Shown here: positions 17,909-26,718 of the stretch, one piece after another
How the letters are laid out: each line of letters opens with the position of its first letter
How positions within the stretch are numbered: the first letter of the stretch is position 1
NCBI RefSeq assembly: GCF_000364165.2
Contig: NZ_CP097810.1
Location: 1,054,001-1,118,000, forward strand
Source of the DNA: Clostridium sp. MD294
Lineage (GTDB): Bacteria > Bacillota > Clostridia > Lachnospirales > Anaerotignaceae
Direction of reading: 5' to 3'
DNA length: 64,000 nt
Program-made: the position numbers and the translations under genes
Notes under the pieces: model-generated
The model's input: only the letters and a program-made list of their open reading frames with translations
Told to the model about the DNA's origin: nothing
Database searches by the model: none

Positions 17909-17946
17909 AAAAGGCATGAAGTAGTTTATCATGCCTTTTATTTTAT
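17909..17946. terminator. Terminator between the traX-like gene and rex
   Basis: AAAAGGCATGA and TCATGCCTTTT form a hairpin with T-rich flanks on both sides, placed between two convergent genes. It probably ends transcription from both directions. Confidence 0.88.
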
Positions 17947-17961
17947 ATTTATAATACTATT

Positions 17962-18681
17962 TTAAAGTTCGCCATCATCTTCTATATCTTCTAACTTTAT
18001 AGGTTTGATAGGCAAACCCTGGTGCATCTGCTGAAAGTCTGACTCTTCTGCATACATTTCATTGATTTTATACAGTAATGTCATCAAACTGTCAGTAAGA
18101 TGAACGTTTTCTACAATAATATCATCGGGAACTTGTAAATCCACATGACTAAAATTCCACATACCTTTGATGCCCCATTTTGCTAAATCGTTAGCAACTT
18201 TTGCAGCCTGTGAGCGAGGTAGAGTAAGTATTGCTACATCAATGTCATTATTTTTTACAAATTCCTCCATTTTGTCGATGTCATAAACTTCTACGCCTCT
18301 AATGGTCATACCAATTAAACGAGGGTTGACATCAAAAACTGCCTTTATGACAAAACCACGTTTTTCAAAGCTGGCATAATTAACAAGAGCCTGTCCTATG
18401 TTGCCACCACCTACAACAATTAAATGATAGATACGGTCTAAGCCTAATATTTTTTTAATTTCATTGTAGAGATATTCTACATTGTAGCCATAGCCTTGTT
18501 GTCCAAATCCACCAAAGTTATTTAAGTCCTGACGGATTTGGGAAGCTGTGATATTCATTTTTACACTAAGCTCTTTAGAAGAAATTCTTGTAATATCGCT
18601 TTCTAATAAATCTCCTAAATAGCGGAAATATCTAGGCAATCTATTGATAACTGCCATAGAAACCTTCTTTTCACTATCCAT
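17962..18681 (-). CDS. rex: Redox-sensing transcriptional repressor Rex
   Basis: Rex senses the NADH/NAD+ ratio: it binds operators when NADH is low and leaves them when NADH rises, derepressing fermentative and electron-transfer genes. The protein has an N-terminal winged helix (RLPRYFRYLGDLL, then ITASQIRQDLNNFGGFGQQG) and a Rossmann domain with VVGGGNIGQAL, plus the C-terminal swap helix. I use the ATG at 18681 because GAGAGGA is about 10 nt upstream; the TTG nine bases earlier is too close to that site. A Rex-like palindrome overlaps its own promoter. The C-terminal acidic tail (KLEDIEDDGEL) is an extension beyond the core. Confidence 0.95.
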   Translation of the reverse strand: MDSEKKVSMAVINRLPRYFRYLGDLLESDITRISSKELSVKMNITASQIRQDLNNFGGFGQQGYGYNVEYLYNEIKKILGLDRIYHLIVVGGGNIGQALVNYASFEKRGFVIKAVFDVNPRLIGMTIRGVEVYDIDKMEEFVKNNDIDVAILTLPRSQAAKVANDLAKWGIKGMWNFSHVDLQVPDDIIVENVHLTDSLMTLLYKINEMYAEESDFQQMHQGLPIKPIKLEDIEDDGEL

Positions 18682-18715
18682 AATAACCAAATCCTCTCCG
18701 CTTTGACGTAATTTT

Positions 18716-18745
18716 AGTATAGCACTATTGTTATTTTATTGTCAA
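18716..18745 (-). promoter_or_regulatory. Promoter of rex
   Basis: On the minus strand TTGACA (18740-18745) and TATACT (18716-18721) are 18 bp apart, about 35 bp before the rex start codon. The -35 box lies inside the Rex-like palindrome. Confidence 0.8.
18728..18745. promoter_or_regulatory. Candidate Rex operator shared by rex and the ABC-F gene
   Basis: TTGTTATTTTATTGTCAA matches the 18-bp Rex consensus TTGTTAAnnnnTTAACAA at 11 of 14 specified positions, counted on the minus strand. It covers the -35 boxes of both divergent promoters, which fits autoregulation. The assignment rests on consensus knowledge from other Firmicutes. Confidence 0.5.
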
Positions 18746-18768
18746 CGATAACTCTTTTATTTTATAAT
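18739..18768 (+). promoter_or_regulatory. Promoter of the ABC-F gene
   Basis: TTGTCA (18739-18744) and TATAAT (18763-18768) are 18 bp apart, about 50 bp before the start codon. Its -35 box overlaps that of the divergent rex promoter almost exactly. Confidence 0.7.
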
Positions 18769-18819
18769 ATTTTCTGATATGATACTAAAGTAACTGTGTT
18801 TTTATAGGAGGATTTTATA

Positions 18820-20733
18820 ATGATATTAGCGTGTAAAGAAATTAAAAAAATGTTTGGTATAAATACCATATTAGATAATATTACATTCCATATAGAGCAA
18901 GGAGAAAAAGCAGCTATTGTAGGAGTAAATGGTGCAGGAAAGACAACATTGTTTAAAATTTTAACAGGAGAGATTAATGCAGATGAAGGAGAAATCTATT
19001 TAAAAAAAGAAACATCTATAGGTTATTTGGCTCAAAATCAGCAAATTGATACAGATAGAACTATATTGGAAGAAATGATGACAGTGTTTGAAAAAATACG
19101 TTGTGAAGAACGAAATCTTCGTGAAATGGAAAACAAAATGTCTATGTTAGAAGGCAAAGAGTTGTCAGACCACATTGAAAAATATGCACAAGCACAACAA
19201 AATTTCGAGCATAGTGAAAGTTATGGTTATGAAAGCCGCATCAAAGGAGTGTTAAAAGGACTAGGATTTTTGGAAGAAGATTATAATTTGCCTATTTGTC
19301 AGCTTTCAGGAGGACAAAAAACAAGAGTATATTTGAGCAAACTTTTGTTATCTAAACCAGATATACTCCTTTTAGATGAGCCTACAAACCATTTAGATAT
19401 TTCATCAATACAATGGCTAGAGGACTTTTTAAAAGGGTATCAGGGAACAATACTTTTAATTTCACATGATAGGTATTTTTTAGATAAAATTGTAACAAAG
19501 ATAGTAGAAGTAGAAAATAAAAAATCTAGTGTATATGAAGGCAATTATAGCTTTTATAGCAAACAAAAAAATATCAATAGACAGATACAGCAAAAAGCTT
19601 ATGAAGTACAGCAAAAAGAAATTAAACATCAACAAGATGTTATCAAAACATTGAGGGCATTTAATAGAGAAAAATCTATCAAAAGAGCAGAAAGTAGAGA
19701 AAAAGCATTACAACGTATGGAAAAGTTGGAAAAGCCAGAAAATTTGCCCACAAAAATGAGATTGCATTTGACTCCTAAAATTATAAGTGGAAATGATGTA
19801 TTAAAAGTAGAAAAATTAAAAAAATCATTTGATAATACACCACTTTTTGAAGAAGTAAATTTTGATATTAAAAGAGGAGAAAAAGTAGCAATTATAGGAG
19901 CAAATGGAGTAGGAAAAAGTACACTTTTTAAAATATTACTAGGAAAAGTAATACAAGATGATGGAGAAATTAGAATAGGTACAAATGTGCATATAGGCTA
20001 TTATGACCAAGAACAGCAAGAACTGGACGAAACAAAAACAATATTTCAAGAAATAGCGGATACTTACCCTACTATGGATAATGGAAGAATAAGGACAGTG
20101 TTGGCAGCATTTGTTTTTACAGGAGATGATATTTATAAAACAATTTCCACATTGAGTGGAGGAGAAAAAGGAAGAATTTCTCTTGCTAAAATAATGCTTT
20201 CAAATGCCAATGTGCTTTTGCTAGATGAACCTACAAACCATTTAGATATGTATTCCAAAGAAATATTGGAGGACGCAATCAATCAGTATGAAGGAACAGT
20301 GATATATATTTCACATGATAGATATTTTATAAATAGAACAGCACAAAAGATATTAGAATTGACATCAAATGGCGTTAAGGAATATTTAGGAGATTATCAA
20401 TATTATTTAGAGAAAAAACAACAACAAAAAATACAGTTACAAGAAAATGAAATGAAACAGCAACAAATAGTAACTGATATTGTTTCAGAAGGAAAAGCAG
20501 ATTGGCTCAAACAAAAACAACAACAATCAGAACAAAGAAAGGCAGAAGCAAAAGTAAATAAAGTAGAAAAAGAAATTGAACAGACAGAAAAGGACATAGC
20601 AGAATTAGATAAGATGCTTTTTCAAGAAGAAATTAGTTCTGATTTTAGTAAAGCACAAGAATTATTTGAGCAAAAGACAAAACTAGAAAAACATTTAGAA
20701 CAACTATATGAAAAATGGGAGGAAATGCAATGA
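18820..20733 (+). CDS. ABC-F family ATPase (ribosome-associated)
   Basis: ABC-F proteins have two ATPase domains and no membrane part. They act on the ribosome as translation factors or antibiotic-protection proteins. In 637 residues I see Walker A GVNGAGKTT, signature LSGGQKTRV and Walker B LLLDEPTNHLD in the first domain, then a charged linker (about 240-310), then GANGVGKST, LSGGEKGRI and a second LLLDEPTNHLD. A C-terminal coiled coil (about 540-637) follows. The length and C-terminal coil resemble YdiF/Uup-like members rather than short resistance types, but the class is uncertain. It overlaps the next gene by four bases (ATGA), suggesting translational coupling. Confidence 0.9.
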   Translation: MILACKEIKKMFGINTILDNITFHIEQGEKAAIVGVNGAGKTTLFKILTGEINADEGEIYLKKETSIGYLAQNQQIDTDRTILEEMMTVFEKIRCEERNLREMENKMSMLEGKELSDHIEKYAQAQQNFEHSESYGYESRIKGVLKGLGFLEEDYNLPICQLSGGQKTRVYLSKLLLSKPDILLLDEPTNHLDISSIQWLEDFLKGYQGTILLISHDRYFLDKIVTKIVEVENKKSSVYEGNYSFYSKQKNINRQIQQKAYEVQQKEIKHQQDVIKTLRAFNREKSIKRAESREKALQRMEKLEKPENLPTKMRLHLTPKIISGNDVLKVEKLKKSFDNTPLFEEVNFDIKRGEKVAIIGANGVGKSTLFKILLGKVIQDDGEIRIGTNVHIGYYDQEQQELDETKTIFQEIADTYPTMDNGRIRTVLAAFVFTGDDIYKTISTLSGGEKGRISLAKIMLSNANVLLLDEPTNHLDMYSKEILEDAINQYEGTVIYISHDRYFINRTAQKILELTSNGVKEYLGDYQYYLEKKQQQKIQLQENEMKQQQIVTDIVSEGKADWLKQKQQQSEQRKAEAKVNKVEKEIEQTEKDIAELDKMLFQEEISSDFSKAQELFEQKTKLEKHLEQLYEKWEEMQ

Positions 20734-21008
20734 TAAATATATTGTTAAGTTTAGCATTGGGTTTTTTAATAGGATATAAAAAATTACTAAGTGAAAAAAT
20801 GATATTATTAAATGGCAAATTTCAAACAGTCATATTATTGTTATTGATATTTGTTATGGGTATGAGTATAGGTGTAGATAGAGAAATATTGACACAATTG
20901 CCTGTGTTAGGAGGAACAGCATTTGTGTTTGCTGTTGCAGTGTGTTTGGGTAGTATTGCAGTAGTGTATGTGATTTCTCGTATATTTTTTAAAGGAGAGA
21001 AAAAATAA
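20730..21008 (+). CDS. LysO-type lysine exporter, N-terminal part as separate subunit
   Basis: This 92-residue protein has three membrane helices and corresponds to the N-terminal third of the single-chain LysO (YbjE/DUF340) exporter. Motifs: LALGFLIGYKK and IFVMGMSIGVDREIL. The start at 20730 is preferred to an in-frame ATG 15 bp upstream because GGGAGG lies between them. It overlaps the ABC-F stop by four bases and is followed at once by the gene for the rest of the exporter, so the two chains probably assemble together. Confidence 0.8.
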   Translation: MINILLSLALGFLIGYKKLLSEKMILLNGKFQTVILLLLIFVMGMSIGVDREILTQLPVLGGTAFVFAVAVCLGSIAVVYVISRIFFKGEKK

Positions 21009-21599
21009 ATGAGTATAGTAATATTTATAACATTGCTTTGTGGTATAGGTGCAGGCGTATTTTTAGGGAGTGCTGTAGATGCTGCTATTATGGAAAAAAT
21101 GTCCTCTTTATTGTTATTACTTTTGCTTTTTTCAGTAGGAATTGATATGGGATTAAATAAACAAGTATTTAGCCAAATTAAAAAACAGGGATTTAAAATA
21201 CTATTGATACCAATAGGAGTAGCAATAGGTTCTCTTTTAGGAGGAAGTGTAGTTAGCTTGTTTTTTCCTCAATCATTGAAGGAATGTCTGGCAATTTCTT
21301 CTGGTATGGGTTGGTATAGTCTTTCAGGGATATTACTAACAAAAGCAGGAAATGCTACAGGAGGTACAATTTCATTTTTAGCAAATGTTATGAGAGAATT
21401 GTTAACATTTGTAAGTGTACCTTTTATTGCAAAGCATATCAATTATTATTGTGCTATTGCGCCAGGAGGAGCAACAGCAATGGATACTACACTTGCTATT
21501 ATTTCAAGAAATACAAATGCAACTGTTGCAGTAATGGCATTTGTGAGTGGCGTTTGTTTAACCATGATAGTACCTATATTAGTACCTATTTTTTTGTAA
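21009..21599 (+). CDS. LysO-type lysine exporter, C-terminal part
   Basis: This 196-residue membrane protein (about six or seven helices) matches the C-terminal two-thirds of LysO. Characteristic stretches are LLFSVGIDMGLNK, AISSGMGWYSLSG and IAPGGATAMDTTL. The ATG follows the upstream stop codon directly, and AAAGGAG lies at the end of the upstream gene. Having its own ribosome site and an intact N-terminus argues for a true two-gene arrangement rather than a broken single gene. Likely role: export of lysine or its toxic analogues. Confidence 0.82.
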   Translation: MSIVIFITLLCGIGAGVFLGSAVDAAIMEKMSSLLLLLLLFSVGIDMGLNKQVFSQIKKQGFKILLIPIGVAIGSLLGGSVVSLFFPQSLKECLAISSGMGWYSLSGILLTKAGNATGGTISFLANVMRELLTFVSVPFIAKHINYYCAIAPGGATAMDTTLAIISRNTNATVAVMAFVSGVCLTMIVPILVPIFL

Positions 21600-21771
21600 C
21601 AGTAGTATATAAAACAAAAAAAGTATTAAATGGTGTATAAAATAAAAAGAGAATAAAAATAATTTTGTATAAGTTAAACAAAATAAAAAAAGTAACAAAT
21701 AATTTGTATGACAACAACAGTAGAAAATTAGTATTTTTTTAGCTTTACAATGATTTTATTGTATTTTTTTA

Positions 21772-22002
21772 GGAACTATTCCCACTTGTATTTTATGGTT
21801 TTTTCATACATAATAAGTGTTAGAAATCAGTTGTAAATAGACAGATTTTGGGGAAAGTCTGTTATTACCTTTTGAGGATTACAATTTGATACACAGGCAC
21901 TGTTTGTTTATTATATTACGAACAGAGTCGACTCCTTTATTTTTGCCTTGTTCAGAATAGGCGGTTTACAGTTTTGAAGCACAGATAATTCTGTGCTTTT
22001 TC
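21772..22002 (+). ncRNA. Candidate structured non-coding RNA
   Basis: This stretch has no ORF but several hairpins in a row: CACTT/AAGTG arms with inner pairs (about 21783-21819), ACAGATTT/AAGTCTGT (21841-21862), CTGTTTGT/ACGAACAG (21899-21924), the palindrome GAGTCGACTC (21925-21934), GCCT/AGGC (21945-21962), and finally a strong intrinsic terminator. The base composition is less AT-biased than the surrounding spacer. It sits before tRNA-Leu and has no downstream gene to regulate, so a small RNA is more likely than a riboswitch. I could not match it to a known family; 6S RNA is a possibility but unproven. Confidence 0.45.
21979..22002 (+). terminator. Terminator of the candidate RNA
   Basis: GCACAGA, loop TAAT, TCTGTGC and five T form a compact perfect hairpin. 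Confidence 0.88.
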
Positions 22003-22049
22003 CATGTTTGACAATATCAATACAATTGCTGCAAATCTATAAAAAAATA

Positions 22050-22078
22050 TTGACAATATTTTAGCTTTATAGTATACT
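22050..22078 (+). promoter_or_regulatory. Promoter of tRNA-Leu
   Basis: TTGACA (22050-22055) and TATACT (22073-22078) with a 17-bp spacer lie 18 bp before the tRNA. Confidence 0.88.
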
Positions 22079-22095
22079 AACTAAGATATAGATAT

Positions 22096-22180
22096 GCGGA
22101 TATGGCGGAATTGGCAGACGCGCAAGATTCAGATTCTTGTCCCATTACTGGCGGTGCAGGTTCAAGTCCTGTTATCCGCA
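22096..22180 (+). tRNA. tRNA-Leu (anticodon CAG)
   Basis: This is an 85-nt class II tRNA with acceptor arms GCGGATA/TATCCGC, anticodon loop TTCAGAT giving CAG, a long variable arm, and GGTTCAAGTCC in the T arm. The 3' CCA is not encoded. Confidence 0.96.
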
Positions 22181-22188
22181 TGGTAAGG

Positions 22189-22217
22189 CCCTTGAGTTTT
22201 CAAGGGTTATTTTTTTG
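22189..22217 (+). terminator. Terminator of tRNA-Leu
   Basis: CCCTTGA and TCAAGGG flank a four-base loop and are followed by a T-rich run. Confidence 0.9.
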
Positions 22218-22272
22218 CAATAAAAAAATATTGCTTAGAGATATTAGTAAATATAGTAACGTTATAATCATA

Positions 22273-22302
22273 TTGACATAAAAATAATAGAAAGGGTATA
22301 AT
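22273..22302 (+). promoter_or_regulatory. Promoter of the histidine kinase / solute-binding protein operon
   Basis: TTGACA (22273-22278) and TATAAT (22297-22302) are 18 bp apart. The resulting leader before the kinase gene is about 130 nt and shows no clear structure. Confidence 0.75.
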
Positions 22303-22439
22303 GGCTTTATCATTGTAATAATGCAATAAAACAAATTAATATATTTTGTATTAAAGTAAGTAGATGAAAAAAGTTTTGTATTTGTTGTTAATAGAAGAAA
22401 AATTATTATTATCAATTAAAATAGAATGGAGATTAATAA

Positions 22440-25025
22440 ATGAAAAAAAAACAAAGCAATATTAAAACAAATAAAGGAATTGCTTTGCTTCTTTCTATTA
22501 TACTTGTTTTTTGTATTTTAGCGACTGTAGTATTTTCTATATCACGAAAAATATCTACAGAAATGTCTAATTCAGCAATTCAAAATCTAAGCGAAAGTCT
22601 GGATTTAATGAAAGGCACTATAGAAGCAATATTAGTGAAAGAAGCAGAATTTCAAAAGCTTATTGCACAAGAAATTGCAAATATAAAAAATCCAGAAGGA
22701 TTTGTTCGCTCTTATCATAAAAGTCAAACAATGGTAAAACTATCTATAATATTGTCAGGAAAAACAGAAGGTATTTCTAATACAGGGGAATTATTTTCAG
22801 AAGAAGGATTGAATTTTTCTTCTGGAAAAACAGTGGATAATTTAGCTGTTTCCGAGTCTTATGTAAATTATATGGGAACATGGGCATATACTATGAAATG
22901 TCCTGTTATAAAAGATAATCAAGTAATTGCAACGTTGTATGCAGAATATGTTTATGACTCTTTTGAGAAATCACTTCCAAATGGATTTTATAATGGAAAA
23001 GCAATGCTTTATATTATGGACGCTGAAAGTGAAAGACTTGTATTAAAACCTAAAGGTATGGGAGAAAGAAGTGCAGGTCATTTGAATTTAGAGGACTTTT
23101 TCCGTGCAAATGATATTACAGAACAAAGTCTTCGTGCGGAAGTTTTTGAATGTATTAAAAATGGAAAAAATATATTATTTTATCATAATATTCGTCAAAA
23201 AAGTGCTTTAAATTATATGTGGTCAGTAAATGATGGATATATCTATTTAATAGGATATGTTCCTATAGAAGCAATACAACAGGAAGGCAAAACAGTAAAT
23301 CAAAATATTTTTTTTGTAGTAGTAGTAATGCTGATTGCTTTTTTCCTATGTTGTATACTATATTATTTCAATCAAAAACAACAAAATAAAATTAGAAAAG
23401 AAAGAGAAGAAGAAAGAGAAATACATAATAAAAGACTTGCTGAAGCATTACAAGCTGCACAAATTGCAAGTAATTCAAAAACGACATTTCTTTCGAATAT
23501 GTCTCATGATATTCGTACCCCAATGAATGCTGTACTTGGGTTTACAACATTGCTTGCTATGGATGCAGAAAATCCTGCTAAAGTAAGAGAATATACAAAA
23601 AAGATTATGGCATCTGGTCAACATTTATTAAATTTGATAAATGATATATTAGATGTTTCTAAAATTGAAAGTGGAAAAGTAATACTTAATATTGAGGAAT
23701 TTACATTAAATGATTTGGTGTCTTCTATAGATGCTATTATTCGTCCTATGGCAAAAGCAAAAAATCAAAATTTTCATTTAGAAGTAACTGCAATTAAACA
23801 TGAATATTTAATGGGAGATGAAACAAGAATAAATCAGATACTGATTAATCTTCTTTCTAATGCTGTAAAATATACACAAGAAAAAGGAGATATTTGGTTT
23901 CGTATAATTGGATTAAAACAGCGTTCTAATCAATATGAGAGAATTAGAATTGAAGTAGAAGATAATGGATATGGTATGACAGCTGAATATCTTGAAACAA
24001 TATTTGATGCTTTTACTAGGGCAGAAAATAGTACAACAAATAAAGTTCAAGGAACAGGACTAGGTATGGCAATTACAAAAAGTATTGTAGAACTTATGGG
24101 GGGAACTATAGAAGTTTTTAGTGAAGTAGATAAAGGAAGCCTTTTTAGAGTAGAATTAGAATTTCGTATACCAGAAGAACAAGCAGATAAACAATTTTGG
24201 AAAAATAGTGGAATTTCTCGTATATTAACGGTAGAGTGTGAGCAAGATTGTGAAGATATTCAAATACTTATGGAAAATACTGAAATACTAGTAGATACAG
24301 CTCACAATAAACAAGAAATGTTTTATAATATACAAAAATGTCATGATATACAACAACAATATGATATTATTTTAATTGATTGGAACATATCAGACATAGA
24401 TATTATACAGATAACAAAAGAGATAAGAAATGTTATACTAGATAATATACCAATATTGTTTTTAATAGATTATGATGAAAATACCATAAAAGAAGTAGAA
24501 AAAGTTCTTTCTATGAAAAATATAGGCATTCTTATAAAACCATTTTTTGTATCTGCATTAAAAGAAAAGATACTTGAAATGCAATTAAAACAAAATGAAA
24601 TAGAAGTATTAGAATTTACAAAAATTTCTACATTAGAGGGATTACATTTTCTTGCTGCAGAAGATAATGAAATTAATGCAGAAATATTAGTAGAACTTTT
24701 AGAAATAGAAGGAGCAAACTGTGAAATTGTAAGAAATGGTCAATTAGCAGTAGAACGTTTTAGTAATGCAAGAGAAAATGAATTTGATGCTATATTAATG
24801 GACGTTCAAATGCCTATAATGAATGGTTATGAAGCAACTATGAAAATTAGAGCATTAGAGAGAGAAGATGCAAAAAATATACCAATTATTGCTATGACAG
24901 CAAATGCTTTTGCAGAAGATGAAAAAGAGGCACTAGATGCAGGTATGAATGTACACATGGCAAAACCGATTGAAATAGATTTGTTAAAGAAAATTGCAAA
25001 ACAATATGTAAAAAGAAAGGAGTAA
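22440..25025 (+). CDS. Hybrid sensor histidine kinase with two receiver domains
   Basis: This membrane kinase would autophosphorylate and pass phosphate within its own receivers. The 861 residues read: TM1 (about 14-36), extracytoplasmic sensor (about 37-285), TM2 (about 289-310), HisKA with the phospho-His in FLSNMSHDIRTPMNAVLG (His356), HATPase with DNGYGMT and GTGLGMAITKSIVELMGG, a first receiver (about 595-715) and a second receiver (about 738-855, ILMDVQMPIMNG, Asp788). The first receiver lacks the usual acidic pair (CEQDCED) though an Asp remains at about 647, so it may be degenerate. No Hpt domain or separate output regulator is adjacent. The gene is followed after 3 bp by a solute-binding lipoprotein gene. 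Confidence 0.93.
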   Translation: MKKKQSNIKTNKGIALLLSIILVFCILATVVFSISRKISTEMSNSAIQNLSESLDLMKGTIEAILVKEAEFQKLIAQEIANIKNPEGFVRSYHKSQTMVKLSIILSGKTEGISNTGELFSEEGLNFSSGKTVDNLAVSESYVNYMGTWAYTMKCPVIKDNQVIATLYAEYVYDSFEKSLPNGFYNGKAMLYIMDAESERLVLKPKGMGERSAGHLNLEDFFRANDITEQSLRAEVFECIKNGKNILFYHNIRQKSALNYMWSVNDGYIYLIGYVPIEAIQQEGKTVNQNIFFVVVVMLIAFFLCCILYYFNQKQQNKIRKEREEEREIHNKRLAEALQAAQIASNSKTTFLSNMSHDIRTPMNAVLGFTTLLAMDAENPAKVREYTKKIMASGQHLLNLINDILDVSKIESGKVILNIEEFTLNDLVSSIDAIIRPMAKAKNQNFHLEVTAIKHEYLMGDETRINQILINLLSNAVKYTQEKGDIWFRIIGLKQRSNQYERIRIEVEDNGYGMTAEYLETIFDAFTRAENSTTNKVQGTGLGMAITKSIVELMGGTIEVFSEVDKGSLFRVELEFRIPEEQADKQFWKNSGISRILTVECEQDCEDIQILMENTEILVDTAHNKQEMFYNIQKCHDIQQQYDIILIDWNISDIDIIQITKEIRNVILDNIPILFLIDYDENTIKEVEKVLSMKNIGILIKPFFVSALKEKILEMQLKQNEIEVLEFTKISTLEGLHFLAAEDNEINAEILVELLEIEGANCEIVRNGQLAVERFSNARENEFDAILMDVQMPIMNGYEATMKIRALEREDAKNIPIIAMTANAFAEDEKEALDAGMNVHMAKPIEIDLLKKIAKQYVKRKE

Positions 25026-25028
25026 TAT

Positions 25029-26348
25029 ATGAAGAAAAATCTAAAAAATAATACCAAAAAAGTGATTGTAATATTAATGATGGTTGTTATTATGTTTGGA
25101 ATAAATGCTTGTAAAAATAATGAAAGTGATAGCAAAAATTTAATTTCATTTGAACAAGAAAATGAAAAAGTTGTTAATTTATTTGGACCTATGGAAAAAA
25201 CAAATCCTGATGCTGATAATGTTGCAAGAACTGCATTTGATATGACGGTAGCAATGGCAGAACAAAAATTAAATTTGATTGTAGAATATAGAACTTATAC
25301 CGCAGAGAATTATCAAGAAAAAACATATGATGATGTAGCATTAGATAGAGCAAGAAACAATATGGACGATTGGTATTTACTCAATCCAGATACCATACAA
25401 ATATTGGGTTCTGAAGGAAAACTTGTTGATTTATCTGTACTAGACAGTGCAAAAAATTTAAGAGAAGTTGTAAAAATAGCAAATGTAGTAGATGGAAAAT
25501 TAGTAGCAATTCCGCAAGAGGTTGTAGCACATGGATTATTTGTTAATAAAGATATGTTTGATGAATATGGCTTACAATTACCAAATACACCAGAAGAATT
25601 TTTAGAATGTTGTAAAGTATTTCAACAAAATGGTATTGAAACACCTATTGGAGCAAATCGCTGGTGGTTAGAGAATTTTGTATTTGCTCAAGCATATGCA
25701 GATTTATATAATGGAGATAATACAGAGGCAGAAATACAAGCATTAAATAGTGGCGAAAGTAAATATAGTGATTATATGCGTACAGGCTTTGAATTTTTGA
25801 AAGAATTGATTGATAATGGTTATATTGATGCGAAAAAAGCTTATATTTCTGAAGCAATTGAAGGAGAAGGGGCAGATTTTTTAGCACAAAAAACACCTAT
25901 TGTAATGGCATATTGGGGAGCAGCAAATACAGAAACTGCTTATGGAAATACAGATTTTGAATTACAAGTAATAGGATTTCCAAGTAAACGAGGACAAATG
26001 CCAGTTGTATCTATGACAGGTTATGGTATAAATGTAGATGCAGAACATTTAGAAGATACTATGAATGTTTTGGATATTATATTATCTGATGAAGCACTTA
26101 AAATTTATACTGAAACAAATAAAGTCATTTCTCCTTCTAAAAATGTAGAAGTAGATTGTGTTACTGCATTAAAACCGCTTAATGATAAAATAGAACAAAA
26201 TACTTATGTGCTTGGTTCTAATGCAGCGATGAATGTAGAACAATGGGGAAATACTTGCATTATTGTACGAAATTTATTAAATGGTGCTACTGTAGAGGAA
26301 TGTATGGAAGAATTTGATAAATTGCAGCAACAAGCATTGAAAAAATAG
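25029..26348 (+). CDS. Extracellular solute-binding lipoprotein (ABC-type family 1)
   Basis: This 439-residue protein has a lipoprotein signal with the lipobox GINAC (Cys28) and the two-lobed sugar-type binding fold (for example NKDMFDEYGLQLPNTPEEF and TPIVMAYWG). Usually such proteins feed an ABC importer, but no permease or ATPase gene is nearby. Its start follows the kinase stop by 3 bp with AAGGAG overlapping the kinase gene end. The arrangement suggests that it captures a ligand, perhaps a carbohydrate, and presents it to the kinase sensor domain. Confidence 0.88.
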   Translation: MKKNLKNNTKKVIVILMMVVIMFGINACKNNESDSKNLISFEQENEKVVNLFGPMEKTNPDADNVARTAFDMTVAMAEQKLNLIVEYRTYTAENYQEKTYDDVALDRARNNMDDWYLLNPDTIQILGSEGKLVDLSVLDSAKNLREVVKIANVVDGKLVAIPQEVVAHGLFVNKDMFDEYGLQLPNTPEEFLECCKVFQQNGIETPIGANRWWLENFVFAQAYADLYNGDNTEAEIQALNSGESKYSDYMRTGFEFLKELIDNGYIDAKKAYISEAIEGEGADFLAQKTPIVMAYWGAANTETAYGNTDFELQVIGFPSKRGQMPVVSMTGYGINVDAEHLEDTMNVLDIILSDEALKIYTETNKVISPSKNVEVDCVTALKPLNDKIEQNTYVLGSNAAMNVEQWGNTCIIVRNLLNGATVEECMEEFDKLQQQALKK

Positions 26349-26361
26349 AATAATAATAAAT

Positions 26362-26398
26362 AAAAAACCATGTCTTAAAGATGTGGTTTTTTATTTTT
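26362..26398 (+). terminator. Terminator after the solute-binding protein gene
   Basis: AAAAAACCA and TGGTTTTTT with inner TCTT/AAGA pairing form a hairpin followed by T-rich sequence. Confidence 0.8.
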
Positions 26399-26568
26399 GA
26401 ATAGTAGTTATAAAAGCATTAAAAATAAATAGTTAATAGTATATCATAAAATGGTATGGCTTTAATAAATAGTTTTACAAAAAAAATAAATATATTGTGA
26501 ATTTGAAAAAAATGATAGAAAAGAGTTATATTCTCTATTGCATATCATAATTTAATATGATACATTTA

Positions 26569-26586
26569 ATGTTAATACATTAACAT
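26569..26586. promoter_or_regulatory. Rex-like palindrome upstream of the diguanylate cyclase gene
   Basis: ATGTTAATACATTAACAT is a near-perfect inverted repeat that matches 12 of 14 specified positions of the Rex operator consensus. It lies 132 bp before the GGDEF gene in an otherwise featureless 370-bp spacer. Rex is encoded about 8 kb away in the same window. Confidence 0.45.
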
Positions 26587-26718
26587 ATAAAAAATGAAAT
26601 ATACAAAAATAAAACAATAAAACAGATGCTGTTTGGAATAGTTTTATAGAAAACTTTTTAATATTGTATAAGCAAATGACAATAACACTATTTTTTTCGC
26701 AGGGGGAAGAATATAAAT

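Noticed and set aside
20730-21599. Frameshifted single lysO gene
   Set aside because: The second ORF has its own ribosome site and a clean start directly after the first stop, and both parts are intact. A two-gene exporter is more likely.
21772-22002. Annotation as 6S RNA, RNase P RNA, SRP RNA or tmRNA
   Set aside because: No diagnostic conserved motif of RNase P, SRP or tmRNA is visible and I cannot show the 6S closing stem and central bubble. Left as an unassigned structured RNA.
22008-22044. TTGACA at 22008 as a promoter of the tRNA
   Set aside because: No -10 box at proper spacing follows; the TTGACA at 22050 with TATACT fits much better.
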